Assembly: GCA_016719485.1 (NCBI GenBank)
Contig: JADJZB010000031.1
Span: forward strand, 157,805-221,804
Direction: 5' to 3'
DNA: 64,000 nucleotides
Origin: Holophagales bacterium
Lineage (GTDB): Bacteria; Acidobacteriota; Thermoanaerobaculia; UBA5066
Shown here: positions 43,243 to 52,631 of the stretch, piece after piece
How the letters are laid out: each line of letters begins with the position of its first letter
Position numbering within the stretch: position 1 is the stretch's first letter
Program-made: the position numbers and the translations under genes
The notes under the pieces: generated by a model
Database searches by the model: none
Seen by the model: the letters and a program-made list of their open reading frames with translations, nothing else
Told to the model about the DNA's origin: nothing

Positions 43243-45374
43243 CGTCGATAGCGCCCGCAACGACAACCGACTCCGCGGCGAAACCCCGGCGCCTCCGAGT
43301 CGCCCTCGCGGGGAACCCCAACTGCGGGAAGACCTCCCTCTTCAACGCCCTCACCGGCGCCCGGCAGCACGTCGCGAACTACCCCGGCGTGACCGTCGAG
43401 AAGCGGACCGGGGCGTTCGAGATCGACGGAGAGATGGCAGACGTCGTCGACCTCCCCGGGACGTACAGCCTGAGCGCCTTTTCTCCCGAGGAGCGCGTCG
43501 CCGAGGACGAGCTCGCGAGCGGCCCCGACGTCGTCGTCGTCGTCGCCGACTCGATGCAGCTCCAGAGGAACCTCGTCCTCCTCGCGCAGGTCCTCCTCGC
43601 CGGAGCGAACCCGGTCCTCTGCCTGAACATGGCCGACGAAGCGCGCGCGGCGGGCCAGAAGCTCGACGTCCCGATGATGGAGAAGCTCCTCGGGATCCCA
43701 GTCGTCGAGACGGTGGCGAGCCGCGGCCAGGGTCTCCCGGAGCTCCTCGACGCCCTCCGCCGCGCGGCCGAGGCCCCTCTCACCGGGCACCGCGTCGTAC
43801 TCGGCGAACAGCTGGACGGCGCGCTCGGTGCCATCGCGGCCCGGCTTCCGCTGGGACCGCGTTCCGGGCTCAGCCGCGAGTGGACAGCCCTGCGACTCCT
43901 CCTCGACGACGACGCCGTCGCCAGCCGGCTCGCGGCAGTTCCTACGGGCGAGACCGCCGTCGCCGAGGCCCGCCGCCAGCGGACTCGCCTCGAATCCGAG
44001 ACCGGCAGGGCGATCTCGGTCTTCGTGGCGGAGAGGACGTTCGGCTTCGTCGACGGCCTGCTGCGGGAAACCCGGACGCCGCCGCCGCGGATCGACACTC
44101 GCGTCCTCTCCGACCGGCTCGACGACGTGATCGCCCACCGGTACCTCGGCCTGCCGATCTTCGGCGCCGTCCTCTACGGGATCTTCTGGCTCACCTTCAC
44201 CGTCGGCGAGGCTCCGATGGGATGGATCGAGGCGGGCGTCGGGTCGCTCGGGGAGCTCGTGACGGGCTTCTGGCCAGCGGGCTCGGAGTCGCTTCTGAGG
44301 TCGCTCCTCGTCGACGGAATCATCGCCGGGGTCGGAGGCGTCCTCGTCTTCCTCCCGAACATCCTCCTTCTCTTCCTCGGCCTCGCCCTCCTCGAGGACT
44401 CCGGGTACATGGCCCGCGCCGCCTTCCTGACCGACCGGGCGATGCACCGCTTCGGCCTTCACGGCAAGAGCTTCCTCCCGATGATGACCGGCTTCGGCTG
44501 CTCGGTCCCCGGGATCCTCGCGACACGGACCCTCGAGAACGAGCGCGACCGGCTGACGACGATGCTCGTCCTGCCGCTCATGTCGTGCGGGGCGCGCCTG
44601 CCGATCTGGATGCTCCTCGTCCCCGCGTTCTTCCCGCCCGCCTGGCGGGCGCCCGCGCTCTGGCTCATCTACGCGGCGGGCGTCGCCCTCGCGCTCGGCC
44701 TCGCGCTCCTCCTCCGCCGGACGCTCCTGAAGGGCGAGGACGCGCCGTTCGTCATGGAGCTGCCCCCGTATCGCATGCCCACGTTCCGGAGCGTCGTCCT
44801 CAAGATGCTCGACCGCGCCCGCCTCTACCTGAGCAAGGCGGGAACGGTGATCCTCGGGATCTCGATCCTCCTCTGGGCCGCGACGTCGTTCCCGAAACCG
44901 TCGTCGTACCTCATCGACGGGCGCGTCGCCGCCGGCGAGGCCGTCGCAGCGACCGACGTCGCCGCCGCGCGCGCTGCCGAAGAGCTCGAGTTCTCCGTCG
45001 CGGGCCGGGCCGGACGGTTCCTGGAGCCGGCGTTCGCTCCTCTCGGCTTCGACTGGAAGATGGTGACGGCCATGATCGGCGCCTTCGCGGCGAAGGAGGT
45101 CTTCGTCGCGCAGATGGGGATCGTCTACTCCATCGCCGACCCGGAGGAGGGCGCGGAAGGGCTCCGCGCCCGCCTCGCCCGCGACTACTCACCTCTCGTC
45201 GGCGTCAGCCTGATTCTCTTCCTCCTCATCTCCGCCCCCTGCATGGCGACGATCGCCGTGACGAAGCGCGAGTCGGGCCGCTGGCGCTGGGCGCTCCTGC
45301 AGCTCTTCGGCCTGACGGCCATCGCCTGGCTCGTCTCGTTCCTCGTCTACCAGGGCGGCCGGCTCGTCGCCTGA
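43233..45374 (+). CDS. feoB: Ferrous iron transporter FeoB
   Basis: 713 residues, full length. G-protein domain: G1 GNPNCGKTSLFNAL (about 24-37), the YPGVTVEK switch, DLPGTYSL (G3) and CLNMAD (G4). Then a helical spacer domain and the transmembrane part with the two Gate motifs (LPMMTGFGCSVPGILATRTL and the C-terminal LLISAPCMATIAVTK). FeoB imports Fe2+ across the inner membrane. The separate feoA gene is missing; the FeoA domain is instead part of the DtxR fusion upstream. The start is set by the operator-overlapping ATG at 43233. Confidence 0.95.
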   Translation: MTLTSIAPATTTDSAAKPRRLRVALAGNPNCGKTSLFNALTGARQHVANYPGVTVEKRTGAFEIDGEMADVVDLPGTYSLSAFSPEERVAEDELASGPDVVVVVADSMQLQRNLVLLAQVLLAGANPVLCLNMADEARAAGQKLDVPMMEKLLGIPVVETVASRGQGLPELLDALRRAAEAPLTGHRVVLGEQLDGALGAIAARLPLGPRSGLSREWTALRLLLDDDAVASRLAAVPTGETAVAEARRQRTRLESETGRAISVFVAERTFGFVDGLLRETRTPPPRIDTRVLSDRLDDVIAHRYLGLPIFGAVLYGIFWLTFTVGEAPMGWIEAGVGSLGELVTGFWPAGSESLLRSLLVDGIIAGVGGVLVFLPNILLLFLGLALLEDSGYMARAAFLTDRAMHRFGLHGKSFLPMMTGFGCSVPGILATRTLENERDRLTTMLVLPLMSCGARLPIWMLLVPAFFPPAWRAPALWLIYAAGVALALGLALLLRRTLLKGEDAPFVMELPPYRMPTFRSVVLKMLDRARLYLSKAGTVILGISILLWAATSFPKPSSYLIDGRVAAGEAVAATDVAAARAAEELEFSVAGRAGRFLEPAFAPLGFDWKMVTAMIGAFAAKEVFVAQMGIVYSIADPEEGAEGLRARLARDYSPLVGVSLILFLLISAPCMATIAVTKRESGRWRWALLQLFGLTAIAWLVSFLVYQGGRLVA

Positions 45375-45388
45375 AGGAGAACCGCCCC

Positions 45389-45628
45389 TTGGACACGCTC
45401 ATCACGATCGCCATCGTTGCCGCCGCCGCCGCCTGGGCGGGCCTGCGGGCCTGGCGCCGCGCAACCGCGAAGGCGGCCTCCTGCGCGGGAAGCTGTGCCG
45501 GCTGCGCCGGGAGCCGCGACCTTCGTCCGGCGGCCTCTTCCTGTCCGGAGGGCTCGGACGCGGCCATCCCGCGGGCCGGAGCCGCCACCGGGATCCCTCT
45601 CCCTTCCCGCTCCGAGAGGAGAGGCTGA
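45389..45628 (+). CDS. FeoB-associated Cys-rich membrane protein
   Basis: 79 residues from a TTG, after AGGAG. One N-terminal helix (LITIAIVAAAAAWAGLRAW) is followed by a Cys motif C-x3-C-x2-C (CAGSCAGC), the layout of FeoB-associated Cys-rich proteins (FeoC-like small subunits). It starts 14 bases after feoB stops, so it is surely in the same transcript. It probably helps FeoB function or receive iron; mechanism not known. The automatic frame begins much earlier within feoB, but only this start gives a plausible protein. Confidence 0.75.
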   Translation: MDTLITIAIVAAAAAWAGLRAWRRATAKAASCAGSCAGCAGSRDLRPAASSCPEGSDAAIPRAGAATGIPLPSRSERRG

Positions 45629-45632
45629 AGCG

Positions 45633-46786
45633 ATGCCGCTCTCTCTTGGCATCCCTGCGCGACTCGGGAGCCTCGTTCTCCGCATCGCCATGGCGGCCAC
45701 TGCCGTCGCGTTCCCGTCCCGCCCGTCCGTCGCGGAGGAGACGCCCGACCCTGTGGCCGCTCACCCGTCCGAGCTCGAAAGCCTCAAGGCCACACTCGAG
45801 GAGATCCGCGAGGGGCTCGGCCTTTCCGGCTTCTTCGACGTCCGCGCCGCCGACACGCGGACCGACCCGAACGTCTTCTCGATGGGTGACTTCGAGCTCG
45901 ACCTCGCCCGCGAGATCGGCAGGAAAGTCCAGATCGCCGCGGCCCTCGTCGTGAACGACGAGGGGGCCGAGCTCGCGGTCGGCTTCGTCGACGTCCACGT
46001 ACTCGGGGCTCCGGTCGCGCCGCGCGGCCGCCTCCCCGTCGAGAAGGGCTTCCGTTTCCAGATCGGCCGGTTCGACGTCCCGTTCGGGGGCGACTGGCAG
46101 TACTTCGCCGCGAAAGACCGGCCCGAGCTCTCCGCCCCGCTCACGACCGAGATCGTGATGGACGGCGGCTACAACGACGTCGGCCTCCGCCTCCTCGGTG
46201 GGACCGGGAGCCTCTCCTGGTCGGCGTACTGGCTGCGCGGCGGAGGAAAAGGCACGCTCGTTGGCGGACGTCTCGGCCTCATGCCGTTCGACAACCCCTA
46301 CCGGCTCCGCGGGCGGGTGCGGGCGGTCGAGCTCGGCGTCTCCGCACTCCACGACTTCGACGGCGGCGGCGGGACCGAATCGACCTCCTTCGCCGTCGAC
46401 TCCGAGCTCCGCGGCCCGCGCGGCCGGCTCCGAGCGGAATACCTGCGGCGGGACCTGCGCCCCGTCGAGGGACGTGAGGAGCGCCTGGTCCGCTCGGGCT
46501 TCCACGTGACGGCGACGTTCGACGCCGGCGCGCCGGCTGGCGTCCCGCTGACGCCGTACGCGCGCTACGACACGGCCAGGAGGAACCCTCGGGGCGCAGG
46601 AACTCCCTGGGCGAGGAGGCGTGGGGCCGCACGGAGCGTCTTTCGGCAGGCCTGAACGGCCTCTTCTTCGACATCGTGTCCCTGAAGCTCGAATACCAGC
46701 GGACCCTCTCCGCGCCGCCCGCCGTCGAGGCGGAGGAGGAGTTCCACCGGGACTCGTTCCTCGCCCAGGTCGTCGTCTCTTTCTAG
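45633..46786 (+). CDS. Porin-like outer-membrane protein (one frameshift)
   Basis: ATG at 45633 after AGAGGAGAGG. Signal peptide MPLSLGIPARLGSLVLRIAMAATAVAFPSRPSVA; a short coiled coil (ELESLKATLEEIREGLG) then barrel strands (LSGFFDVRAADTRTDPN, FRFQIGRFDVPFGGDWQYF, GGYNDVGLRLLGGTGSLSWSAYWLRG). The frame is lost near 46599-46602 in a G/A run; adding one base restores NSLGEEAWGRTERL and SLKLEYQRTL, ending VVVSF with the terminal Phe. Corrected length about 384. The coiled start plus porin barrel is common in uncharacterised OMPs; the location after the feo genes suggests a role with iron or the cytochrome next door. Confidence 0.65.
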
Positions 46787-46853
46787 GGGCCGATGCGCAA
46801 GACCAGCCTATGGGTCGGGGCCGCGGGGCCCCGGAAAGCCCAGGAGAACCTCC

Positions 46854-47311
46854 ATGCCGAAGGTAAGAACCGCTGCGCTGCTTCTCTCCCTCTGCGTACG
46901 CGCCGCTCCTGGCGCCGCCCTCGCATCCGAGGGGAACCGCGCCGCCGGCGGTCACCCCTCCTGGACCGCCGAGAGCTGCCTCTCTTGCCACCGCGCGGAG
47001 GAGGCGTCCGCGATCTCCTGCGCGTCCGCCGGCCCTGCCGGACGCTCTGCGCCTCCTGCCACGAGTTCCGCGACGGGCACCACCCGGTCGGCGTGTCGAT
47101 CCCGCGCGCGGTGCCGGAACCCCTCCTCCTGACGAAGGCCGGGACGAACACCTGCGTCACGTGCCACGACACCACGCGGCCGCGCGCAGACCGTGCGCCG
47201 TGGGCCTCGACGAGCCTGTTCGAGCGCATCGCGCGCAGGCCCTCGGAGCATCGGACCTACTACCTCGCAATGCGGAACGAGAAGGGTCAGCTCTGCCGGA
47301 ACTGCCACTGA
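46854..47311 (+). CDS. Secreted four-heme c-type cytochrome (frameshifted)
   Basis: ATG at 46854 preceded by AGGAGAACCTCC. Signal peptide MPKVRTAALLLSLCVRAAPGAALA; then CLSCH in the first frame, a shift between about 46990 and 47060, and CASCH, CVTCH and CRNCH in the second. Four CXXCH motifs imply four covalent hemes in about 150 residues, a doubled-CXXCH-type small multiheme cytochrome of the periplasm. HHPVGVSIP and further His supply axial ligands. It may pass electrons to or from the neighbouring porin or iron systems. The exact site of the indel is unclear. Confidence 0.7.
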
Positions 47312-47363
47312 TCGCCGCGACCGGTCCTCGCATTCCCGATGCGGCGGCCGGTCCTCCCGGTGT

Positions 47364-47777
47364 TCAGCTCTTCCGCTGCCTGTCCTTCGGCGTCACGCAG
47401 GTCCCCGTCGCGCGGCAGACCACGACCGGCGGGTCGAGAACCTCGGCGGCGGAGTCGTTGATCTCCGGCGCCGAGCGGACGACCTTGCGCGCCTCGAACG
47501 CCATCTTCCGGCTCGTGTTTCCGACGGCCGTGATCACGCCCTCGGCCTCGATGTAGTCGCCGGCGTAGACGGGCGCGAGGAAGTCGACCGAGTCGTAGGC
47601 GCGGAAGAGCCCCTCGTCGCCGTCGAGGCGGATCAGCAGCTCGGTCGCCACGTCGCCGAAGAGGCCGAGCATCCGCGCCCCGTCGACGAGATTCCCGCCG
47701 TAGTGCGCGTCGTGGCTCGACATGCGCAGACGGATGACGACCTTCAGACCTTCGCCGGGCTTCTTCTCTTCGCTCAA
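47364..47777 (-). CDS. kal: 3-aminobutyryl-CoA ammonia-lyase (hot-dog fold)
   Basis: 137 residues, TTG start at 47777 with GGAG upstream. The core is almost invariant in Kal: RMSSHDAHYGGNLVDGARMLGLFGDVATELLIR, GDEGLFRAYDSVDFLAPVYAGDYIEAEGVIT, VGNTSRKMAFEARKV, VCRATGTCVTPKDRQRKS. In lysine fermentation Kal removes ammonia from 3-aminobutyryl-CoA to give crotonyl-CoA. The usual kam/kce/kdd partners are absent from this window, so the enzyme is isolated here or feeds another acyl-CoA pathway. Family assignment strong; pathway in this organism unproven. Confidence 0.8.
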   Translation of the reverse strand: MSEEKKPGEGLKVVIRLRMSSHDAHYGGNLVDGARMLGLFGDVATELLIRLDGDEGLFRAYDSVDFLAPVYAGDYIEAEGVITAVGNTSRKMAFEARKVVRSAPEINDSAAEVLDPPVVVCRATGTCVTPKDRQRKS

Positions 47778-47880
47778 CTTTCAGCTCCTCGGAAGCGGCC
47801 GCTCCCGGCCGAGGATAGGAACAACCCGGCACGGCGGCAACCTGCCGCCCCCCGCCGCGACGCCCGAACCGGGCTCCGCC

Positions 47881-49468
47881 TCACCCGAGCTTCCTCAACC
47901 CCGGCCAGACCTTCGCGAGCGGCCGCTTCATGCCGCGGCAGACCCAGACGTCGAAGTGCTGGTGCGGCATCGACCAGCGGTGCTCGACGTGTCCCGCCCA
48001 CTCGACGCTCTCGAAGTGGCTCTCGAGAGTGGCCTTGTCGTCGTCGAGAACGATGAGGACCTCGCCGGTGAAGCCGCGGGGCCCCCAGTCGTGGTACGCG
48101 AGGTGGCCGCTCAGAGCCGGCGGAAGGCCCAGCGCCGGGCCGTAGAGGTCGATCGCTCCTGCCTGGCCGTAGTTCTGGCCGAAGACGCCCGCGCGAGCCC
48201 GGTCCACGGGCGGGAGCGCGTCGTAGACGCGCGCCACCTCGCGCGCCATCTCCTCCCAGCCGAAGCGGTCCGCATGGAGCTGAGGAAGCGGACCGAGCCG
48301 ATGGGTCTCGATGCGCGGCTGCTCCAGGCCCGTCACTGCGGCGTAGCGCATGAAGACCTCGGGCGGCAGGCAGGGCAGAAACAGCGGTGCGAGCACCATC
48401 CCGGTCACGAGGAGGAGCGCGGTGTACGCCGCGACGGTCCTGAGCCGCCAGACCGTCGAAGCGAATCGCTCCGCCGCCACGCCGCCCGCGGCGAGGAGGA
48501 CCGGGTACGCCGGAGCCGGGTAATAGGCCCGGCCGTTCAGGAGGAGCATCAGGCCGATCAGGACGAGGAAAGCCACGCCGAGGAAGCGCGCCCTCCGGAC
48601 GGACGGGTGGAGGAGGAGGAAGATGAGCCCGCCCCCCCAGAGGAGGACGGCGAGCGGATGGAGCATCTGGACCTGCTGGCCGAGGAACGAGATGGGAGAG
48701 AGCGCCACGTCGCGCCCGTCGGCCCGGACCTGCTGCCAGGTGCGCGAGGTGAGGGAAGCCGTGAGCGACGTTCCAGGCGAGGTTGGGAAGGAAGACGAGG
48801 AAGGCCGTCCCCGCCGCGATCCAGGCCTCGCGGCGCCCCAGGAGCCGCCGCTCGGTCGTCGCGATGAGGCCCGCGAGGAGCGCGAGTCCCTGGAAGGCGA
48901 AGGCGTGCTTGTTCAGGAGCGCCAGCCCCGCGACGAGGCCGAGCGCCAGGGCGGCGCGCGGCCCGCCTCCTTTCACGAGCCTCAGGAGAAGCCACGCCGC
49001 GCCCGTCCAGAAGAGCGGGTCGAGCGCGTTCATCGTGTGGAGGCTGCTCATCAGCAGGTAGATCGGCGCCACGAGGACGGCGAGCCCGGCGAGAAAGGAC
49101 GCCAGCCGCCCCCCACCGAGCTCCCTGGCGAAAAGGCCGGTCATCACCACGAGCGCCGCACCGGCGAGCGCCGGCACCAGCCGGACGGCGAGGAGCGACT
49201 CGCCGAGGAGGGCCCGGACGCCCGCCGTGAGGGCCGGGAAGAGGGGCGGCATGTCGACGAAACCGAAGGCAAGGTGCTTCGACAGGGCGAGGTAGTAGAG
49301 CTCGTCGACGAAGAAGCCGTAGCCGAAAGCGCCGGTCGTCAGGAGGTGCGCGAGGAGCTTCACGACTGCGACGAGCGCGAGGCCGCCGCCGATGCCACGC
49401 CCCGCCCATCCCGCCGGCGGCCCGCCCGTCCCGCCAGCCTCGTCTCGAGGCCCCTTCGGCCCCATCAT
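47881..49468 (-). CDS. GT39/ArnT-like membrane glycosyltransferase (frameshifted)
   Basis: ATG at 49468 (MM). First loop YGFFVDELYYLALSKHLAFGFVDMPPL contains the FVDELYY acidic motif of GT-C dolichyl/undecaprenyl-phosphate mannosyl- and arabinosyl-transferases (PMT_2/GT39). About eight helices follow (LLAVRLVPALAGAALVVMTGL, FLAGLAVLVAPIYLLMSS, ...). The frame is lost near 48735-48750 and resumes with TWQQVRADGRDVALSPISFLGQQ, then more helices and a soluble C-terminal domain ending LAKVWPGLRKLG. Corrected length about 530. It transfers sugars from lipid carriers to envelope targets in the periplasm. The start is nine bases from the divergent LytS gene. Confidence 0.75.
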
Positions 49469-49477
49469 TGCCGGGTC

Positions 49478-50584
49478 ATGGCCGAGAAGCCTTCCGCGCC
49501 TAACCCCACAGAGGCCTTCCCCGCCAGGACCGGTCTCCTCTTCCTCGCCGTGACCGTCGCCGGGCTCCTGAGCGCGGGAATCGTCGTCACGGCGGATCTC
49601 GCCGAGGGCCACCGCGCCGACGTCGCGAAGGCGGTGGTGACCGAGCTGACGGGCGCCTGGACGATCCTCCTCGCCCTCCTCCCGGCGATCCCCTTCATGA
49701 GGCGCCGGCCCGTCGAGGGCGCCCGGTGGCCGGCGCGGCTCCTCCTGCACGCGGGGCTCTCCCTCGCCGTCGGGGCCGCGCATACGCTCCTTATGTGGGG
49801 GGTCCGGAGCGCGGTCTTCCCCCTTCTCGGCTGGGGCCCGTACGACTACGGGGACATGCGCTTCCGCTTCCCCATGGAGTACCTGAAGCAGGCCGCCGTC
49901 TACGTCCTCGTCTACGGGCTCGTCCGCTTCGTCGCCTGGCTCAGGCGGAGCCGCGAGTCGGAGCTGCGCGCCTCGGAGCTCTCGCGCCAGCTGACCGAGG
50001 CTCGGCTTGCCGCATTGAAGCGGCAGCTCGCGCCCCACTTCCTCTTCAACGCGCTCAACACCGTTTCGGCGTTCGTCCGCGAGGACCCCGCGCGGGCGGA
50101 AGCGATGATCGGCCACCTGAGCGCCTTCCTCCGAGAGACCCTCCGCCACGCCGACGCCGTCGAGGTCCCCCTCGGCAGGGAGCTGGAGTTCCTCTCGTCG
50201 TGGCTCGCGATCATGAAGGCCCGCTTCGAGGACCGCCTCGACGTGGCGGTCGACGTCCCGCCCGAGGCGCTCGGCGTCCTCGTCCCGCACCTCGTCCTCC
50301 AGCCGCTCGTCGAGAATGCCGTACGGCACGGCGCGGGCCTCGGGCCGATGCGCGTCCGCGTGAGGGCCGAGAGGTGCGGCGAGCGCCTCCGGCTCGTCGT
50401 CTCCGACTCGGGGCCGGGCCTCGACGGCTCGCCCGCCGACGCCCTGGCGCGCGGGACCGGCCTCTCGAACACCGTGCAGCGCCTGCGCGCCCTTCACGCC
50501 GACGACCAGCGGCTCGACCTCTCGGCCGGCCCCGACGGCGGCCTTGTCGTCACGGTCGAGGTGCCGTGGAGGGAGGCGGCGTGA
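49478..50584 (+). CDS. LytS-type sensor histidine kinase
   Basis: 368 residues. Four helices at the N-terminus (GLLFLAVTVAGLLSAGIVV, ELTGAWTILLALLPAIPF, LLLHAGLSLAVGAAHTLLMWGV, AAVYVLVYGLVRFVAWL), then the His_kinase domain typical of LytS/YehU: ARLAALKRQLAPHFLFNALNTVSAFV with the phosphorylated His in PHFLFN, VPHLVLQPLVENAVRHG (N box) and SDSGPGL (G box). Its stop overlaps the GTG of the LytTR response regulator by four bases. The input domain has no recognised ligand site. Confidence 0.9.
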   Translation: MAEKPSAPNPTEAFPARTGLLFLAVTVAGLLSAGIVVTADLAEGHRADVAKAVVTELTGAWTILLALLPAIPFMRRRPVEGARWPARLLLHAGLSLAVGAAHTLLMWGVRSAVFPLLGWGPYDYGDMRFRFPMEYLKQAAVYVLVYGLVRFVAWLRRSRESELRASELSRQLTEARLAALKRQLAPHFLFNALNTVSAFVREDPARAEAMIGHLSAFLRETLRHADAVEVPLGRELEFLSSWLAIMKARFEDRLDVAVDVPPEALGVLVPHLVLQPLVENAVRHGAGLGPMRVRVRAERCGERLRLVVSDSGPGLDGSPADALARGTGLSNTVQRLRALHADDQRLDLSAGPDGGLVVTVEVPWREAA

Positions 50585-51326
50585 CGATCCGCGTCCTCCT
50601 GGCCGACGACGAGCCCCCCGCGCGGCGCAAGCTCGCGGCCCACCTGGGCGAGGAGCCCGGAGTCGAGATCGCGGGCGAGGCGGCGAACGGCCTCGAAGCG
50701 GTCGAGAAGATCGGGAGCCTCTCTCCCGACCTGGTCTTCCTCGACATTCAGATGCCCGGCCTCACCGGAATCGACGTTGTCGAGACGGTCGGCCCCGCCG
50801 CGATGCCGCCAGTCGTCTTCGTCACCGCGTACGACGAGTACGCCGTCCGCGCGTTCGACCTCGAGGCCGTCGACTACCTCCTGAAGCCCTACGACGCCGA
50901 GAGATTCCGGACGGCGATGGAACGCGCCCGCCGGCGCCTCGCCGGACCAGGCCCGGCGGCGTCGCTCGAGCGGCTCGTCGCTGCGCTCCGCCCCCGCCAC
51001 CTCGACCGCTTCGTCGTCCGCGACGGCGAGAAGGTCCTCCTCGTGCCGGCGCGTTCCGTCCTTCGCCTCGAGGCGGAGGGGAACTACGTCCGCGTTCACA
51101 CGGGCGAGGGGAGTCACCTCGTGCGCGAGACCCTCGCCCGCCTCGAGGAGCGCCTGGATCCCCGGCGTTTCGCACGGGTCCACCGGTCCGAGATCCTCGC
51201 CATCGAGGCGGTCCGCGAGCTCCTCCCTGGTCGCACGGCGACTACGTCGCCGTCCTGCGCAACGGCATCCAGGTGCGCGTCAGCCGCCGCTACCAGTCGA
51301 GACTGCTCGGCGACGCGCCGGACTGA
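50581..51326 (+). CDS. LytTR-family response regulator (one frameshift)
   Basis: GTG at 50581. Receiver domain (about 3-120): LLADDEPPARRKL with the acidic pocket, VFLDIQMPGLTGID with the phosphorylated Asp, and VVFVTAYDEYAVRAFDLEAVDYLLKPY with the conserved Thr/Lys. The LytTR DNA-binding domain (about 145-245) carries LDRFVVRDGEKVLLVPARSVLRLEAEGNYVRVHTGEGSHLVRETL and RFARVHRSEILAI. The frame is lost in the C-run at about 51225-51227; one more C restores PWSHGDYVAVLRNGIQVRVSRRYQSRL, the standard LytTR end. It pairs with the overlapping LytS and probably binds nearby promoters. Confidence 0.9.
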
Positions 51327-51336
51327 GGACCCGGCC

Positions 51337-51822
51337 TCAGCCCCGGAGCGCCAGTCGCGCGGCGCCCAGGTGCCTCTCGATCGACTCCTGCCTCCGCGGG
51401 GCGTCCGAGGCGCTTCCGTTACCAGACAAGGCGCCCGAGAAGTCCGACAGGAGCGCACGCATCTCGGAGAGCGCTCCCCTTGCCTCCTCCATCGCCCTCT
51501 GCTCGGCCGTCGAGCCCCCCCCGCCGCACTTCCCATCGGCCGCGGAGATCGCGGACGAGGCGCCCTCCGCCTCCGAAGAGAACGCGGCCGGATCGATCGG
51601 GGCTCGCGCAAAGACCGTCGCCGCCTCCTGCACGCGCCGGCTCGCCTGTTCCACGGCCGTCAGGCACGCTTCGCCGGCAAAGCCCGGGGCGGTGCCGCTG
51701 GACGCGACCGGCGCGGCCGGCGCCGTCGACGAGCCAGGGTCCTTCGAGATCTTCCCGCTCTTCCAGAGCCAGATGGCCACGCCCGCGATCGCGATGAGCC
51801 AGAGGATCTGGTTGCGGTTCAC
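51337..51822 (-). CDS. Small membrane-anchored protein of unknown function
   Basis: 161 residues from a GTG at 51822, overlapping the hypB stop (GTGA). N-terminal helix NQILWLIAIAGVAIWLWKSGK (about 3-22), then a Ser/Ala/Pro linker and a helical domain with two Cys (ACLTAVEQ and GKCGGGG) and charged heptad-like runs (EEARGALSEMRALLSDF, RRQESIERHLGAARLALRG). No family recognised. Four-base overlap with hypB implies co-expression, so it may aid hydrogenase maturation or metal transfer. Confidence 0.55.
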   Translation of the reverse strand: MNRNQILWLIAIAGVAIWLWKSGKISKDPGSSTAPAAPVASSGTAPGFAGEACLTAVEQASRRVQEAATVFARAPIDPAAFSSEAEGASSAISAADGKCGGGGSTAEQRAMEEARGALSEMRALLSDFSGALSGNGSASDAPRRQESIERHLGAARLALRG

Positions 51823-52487
51823 GACGCCCTCTTGCTCGCCAGCGCGCCCTCGAGCAGGGCGCACCAGTCGTCCATGCCGTCTCCCTTGCGCGCCGAGACC
51901 TCGAGCAGCCGCGCGCCGGGGTTCAGTGTCGCGACCTGCCGCTTCACGGCCGCGACGTCGAAATCGACGTACGGAAGGAGATCGACCTTCGTCAGGACCG
52001 TCACCTTCGCTCTCGAGAAGATTGCCGGGTACTTGAACGGCTTGTCGTCCCCCTCCGCCGTCGAGAGGAGGACGATCTTGAAGTCCTCCCCGAGGTCGTA
52101 GGAGGTCGGACAGATGAGGTTCCCGACGTTCTCGATGAACAGAATGTCGAGACCGCGGAGCTTCTCCCCTTCCTCCCCGAGCGCCGCGTCGACCTGCCGT
52201 GCGTCGAGATGGCAGGCGCCACCTGTCAGGATCTGCCGCGCCGGGATTCCGGCCTTCCGCAGTCGGTCGGCGTCCCGCTCGGTCGCGATGTCGCCGTCGA
52301 GGCCGCCCATCTTCAGCTTCCCGGAGAGCCGCGCCACCGTCGCCTCGAGGAGAGTCGTCTTCCCGGATCCGGGCGAGGAGATGAGGTTCACGACGAGCGT
52401 CCGCTGGTCGCGGAACGACTCGCGGAGCGCCGCCGCAGCCGCCTGGTTGGCCGCGAGGACCTTCTGCTTGACGTCGACTTCGGGCAT
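51819..52487 (-). CDS. hypB: Hydrogenase/urease nickel incorporation GTPase HypB
   Basis: 222 residues, ATG at 52487 with GGGAGG upstream. G1 SSPGSGKTTLLE (about 36-47), Walker-type VVNLISSPGSGK, the metal/dimer motif GGACHLDA (Cys-His ligands for Ni), ENVGNLICPTSYDLGE and VLTKVDLLPYV (G4). The N-terminal His-rich stretch of some HypB is absent. HypB delivers nickel to [NiFe]-hydrogenase large subunits with HypA; no hydrogenase gene lies in this window. It fits with nikR and the nickel-type uptake operon 10 kb away. Confidence 0.9.
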   Translation of the reverse strand: MPEVDVKQKVLAANQAAAAALRESFRDQRTLVVNLISSPGSGKTTLLEATVARLSGKLKMGGLDGDIATERDADRLRKAGIPARQILTGGACHLDARQVDAALGEEGEKLRGLDILFIENVGNLICPTSYDLGEDFKIVLLSTAEGDDKPFKYPAIFSRAKVTVLTKVDLLPYVDFDVAAVKRQVATLNPGARLLEVSARKGDGMDDWCALLEGALASKRAS

Positions 52488-52631
52488 CGAGAACCTCCCG
52501 CCGCGCCGCGAGGACGGGCGGCGAGAGGATATCGCGGCAGGCAGGGTGGGACCCCTGATCCCGTACTGTGCGCCCGGGGGCACGTCACTGCCGGCGGCAA
52601 TGCGGCACACGCGGTGATAGCTTTCCCCGGC

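Noticed and set aside
42416..45628. 1070-codon frame covering DtxR-FeoA and feoB
   Set aside because: Out-of-frame shadow; only its final part from the TTG at 45389 is a credible gene (FeoB-associated protein).
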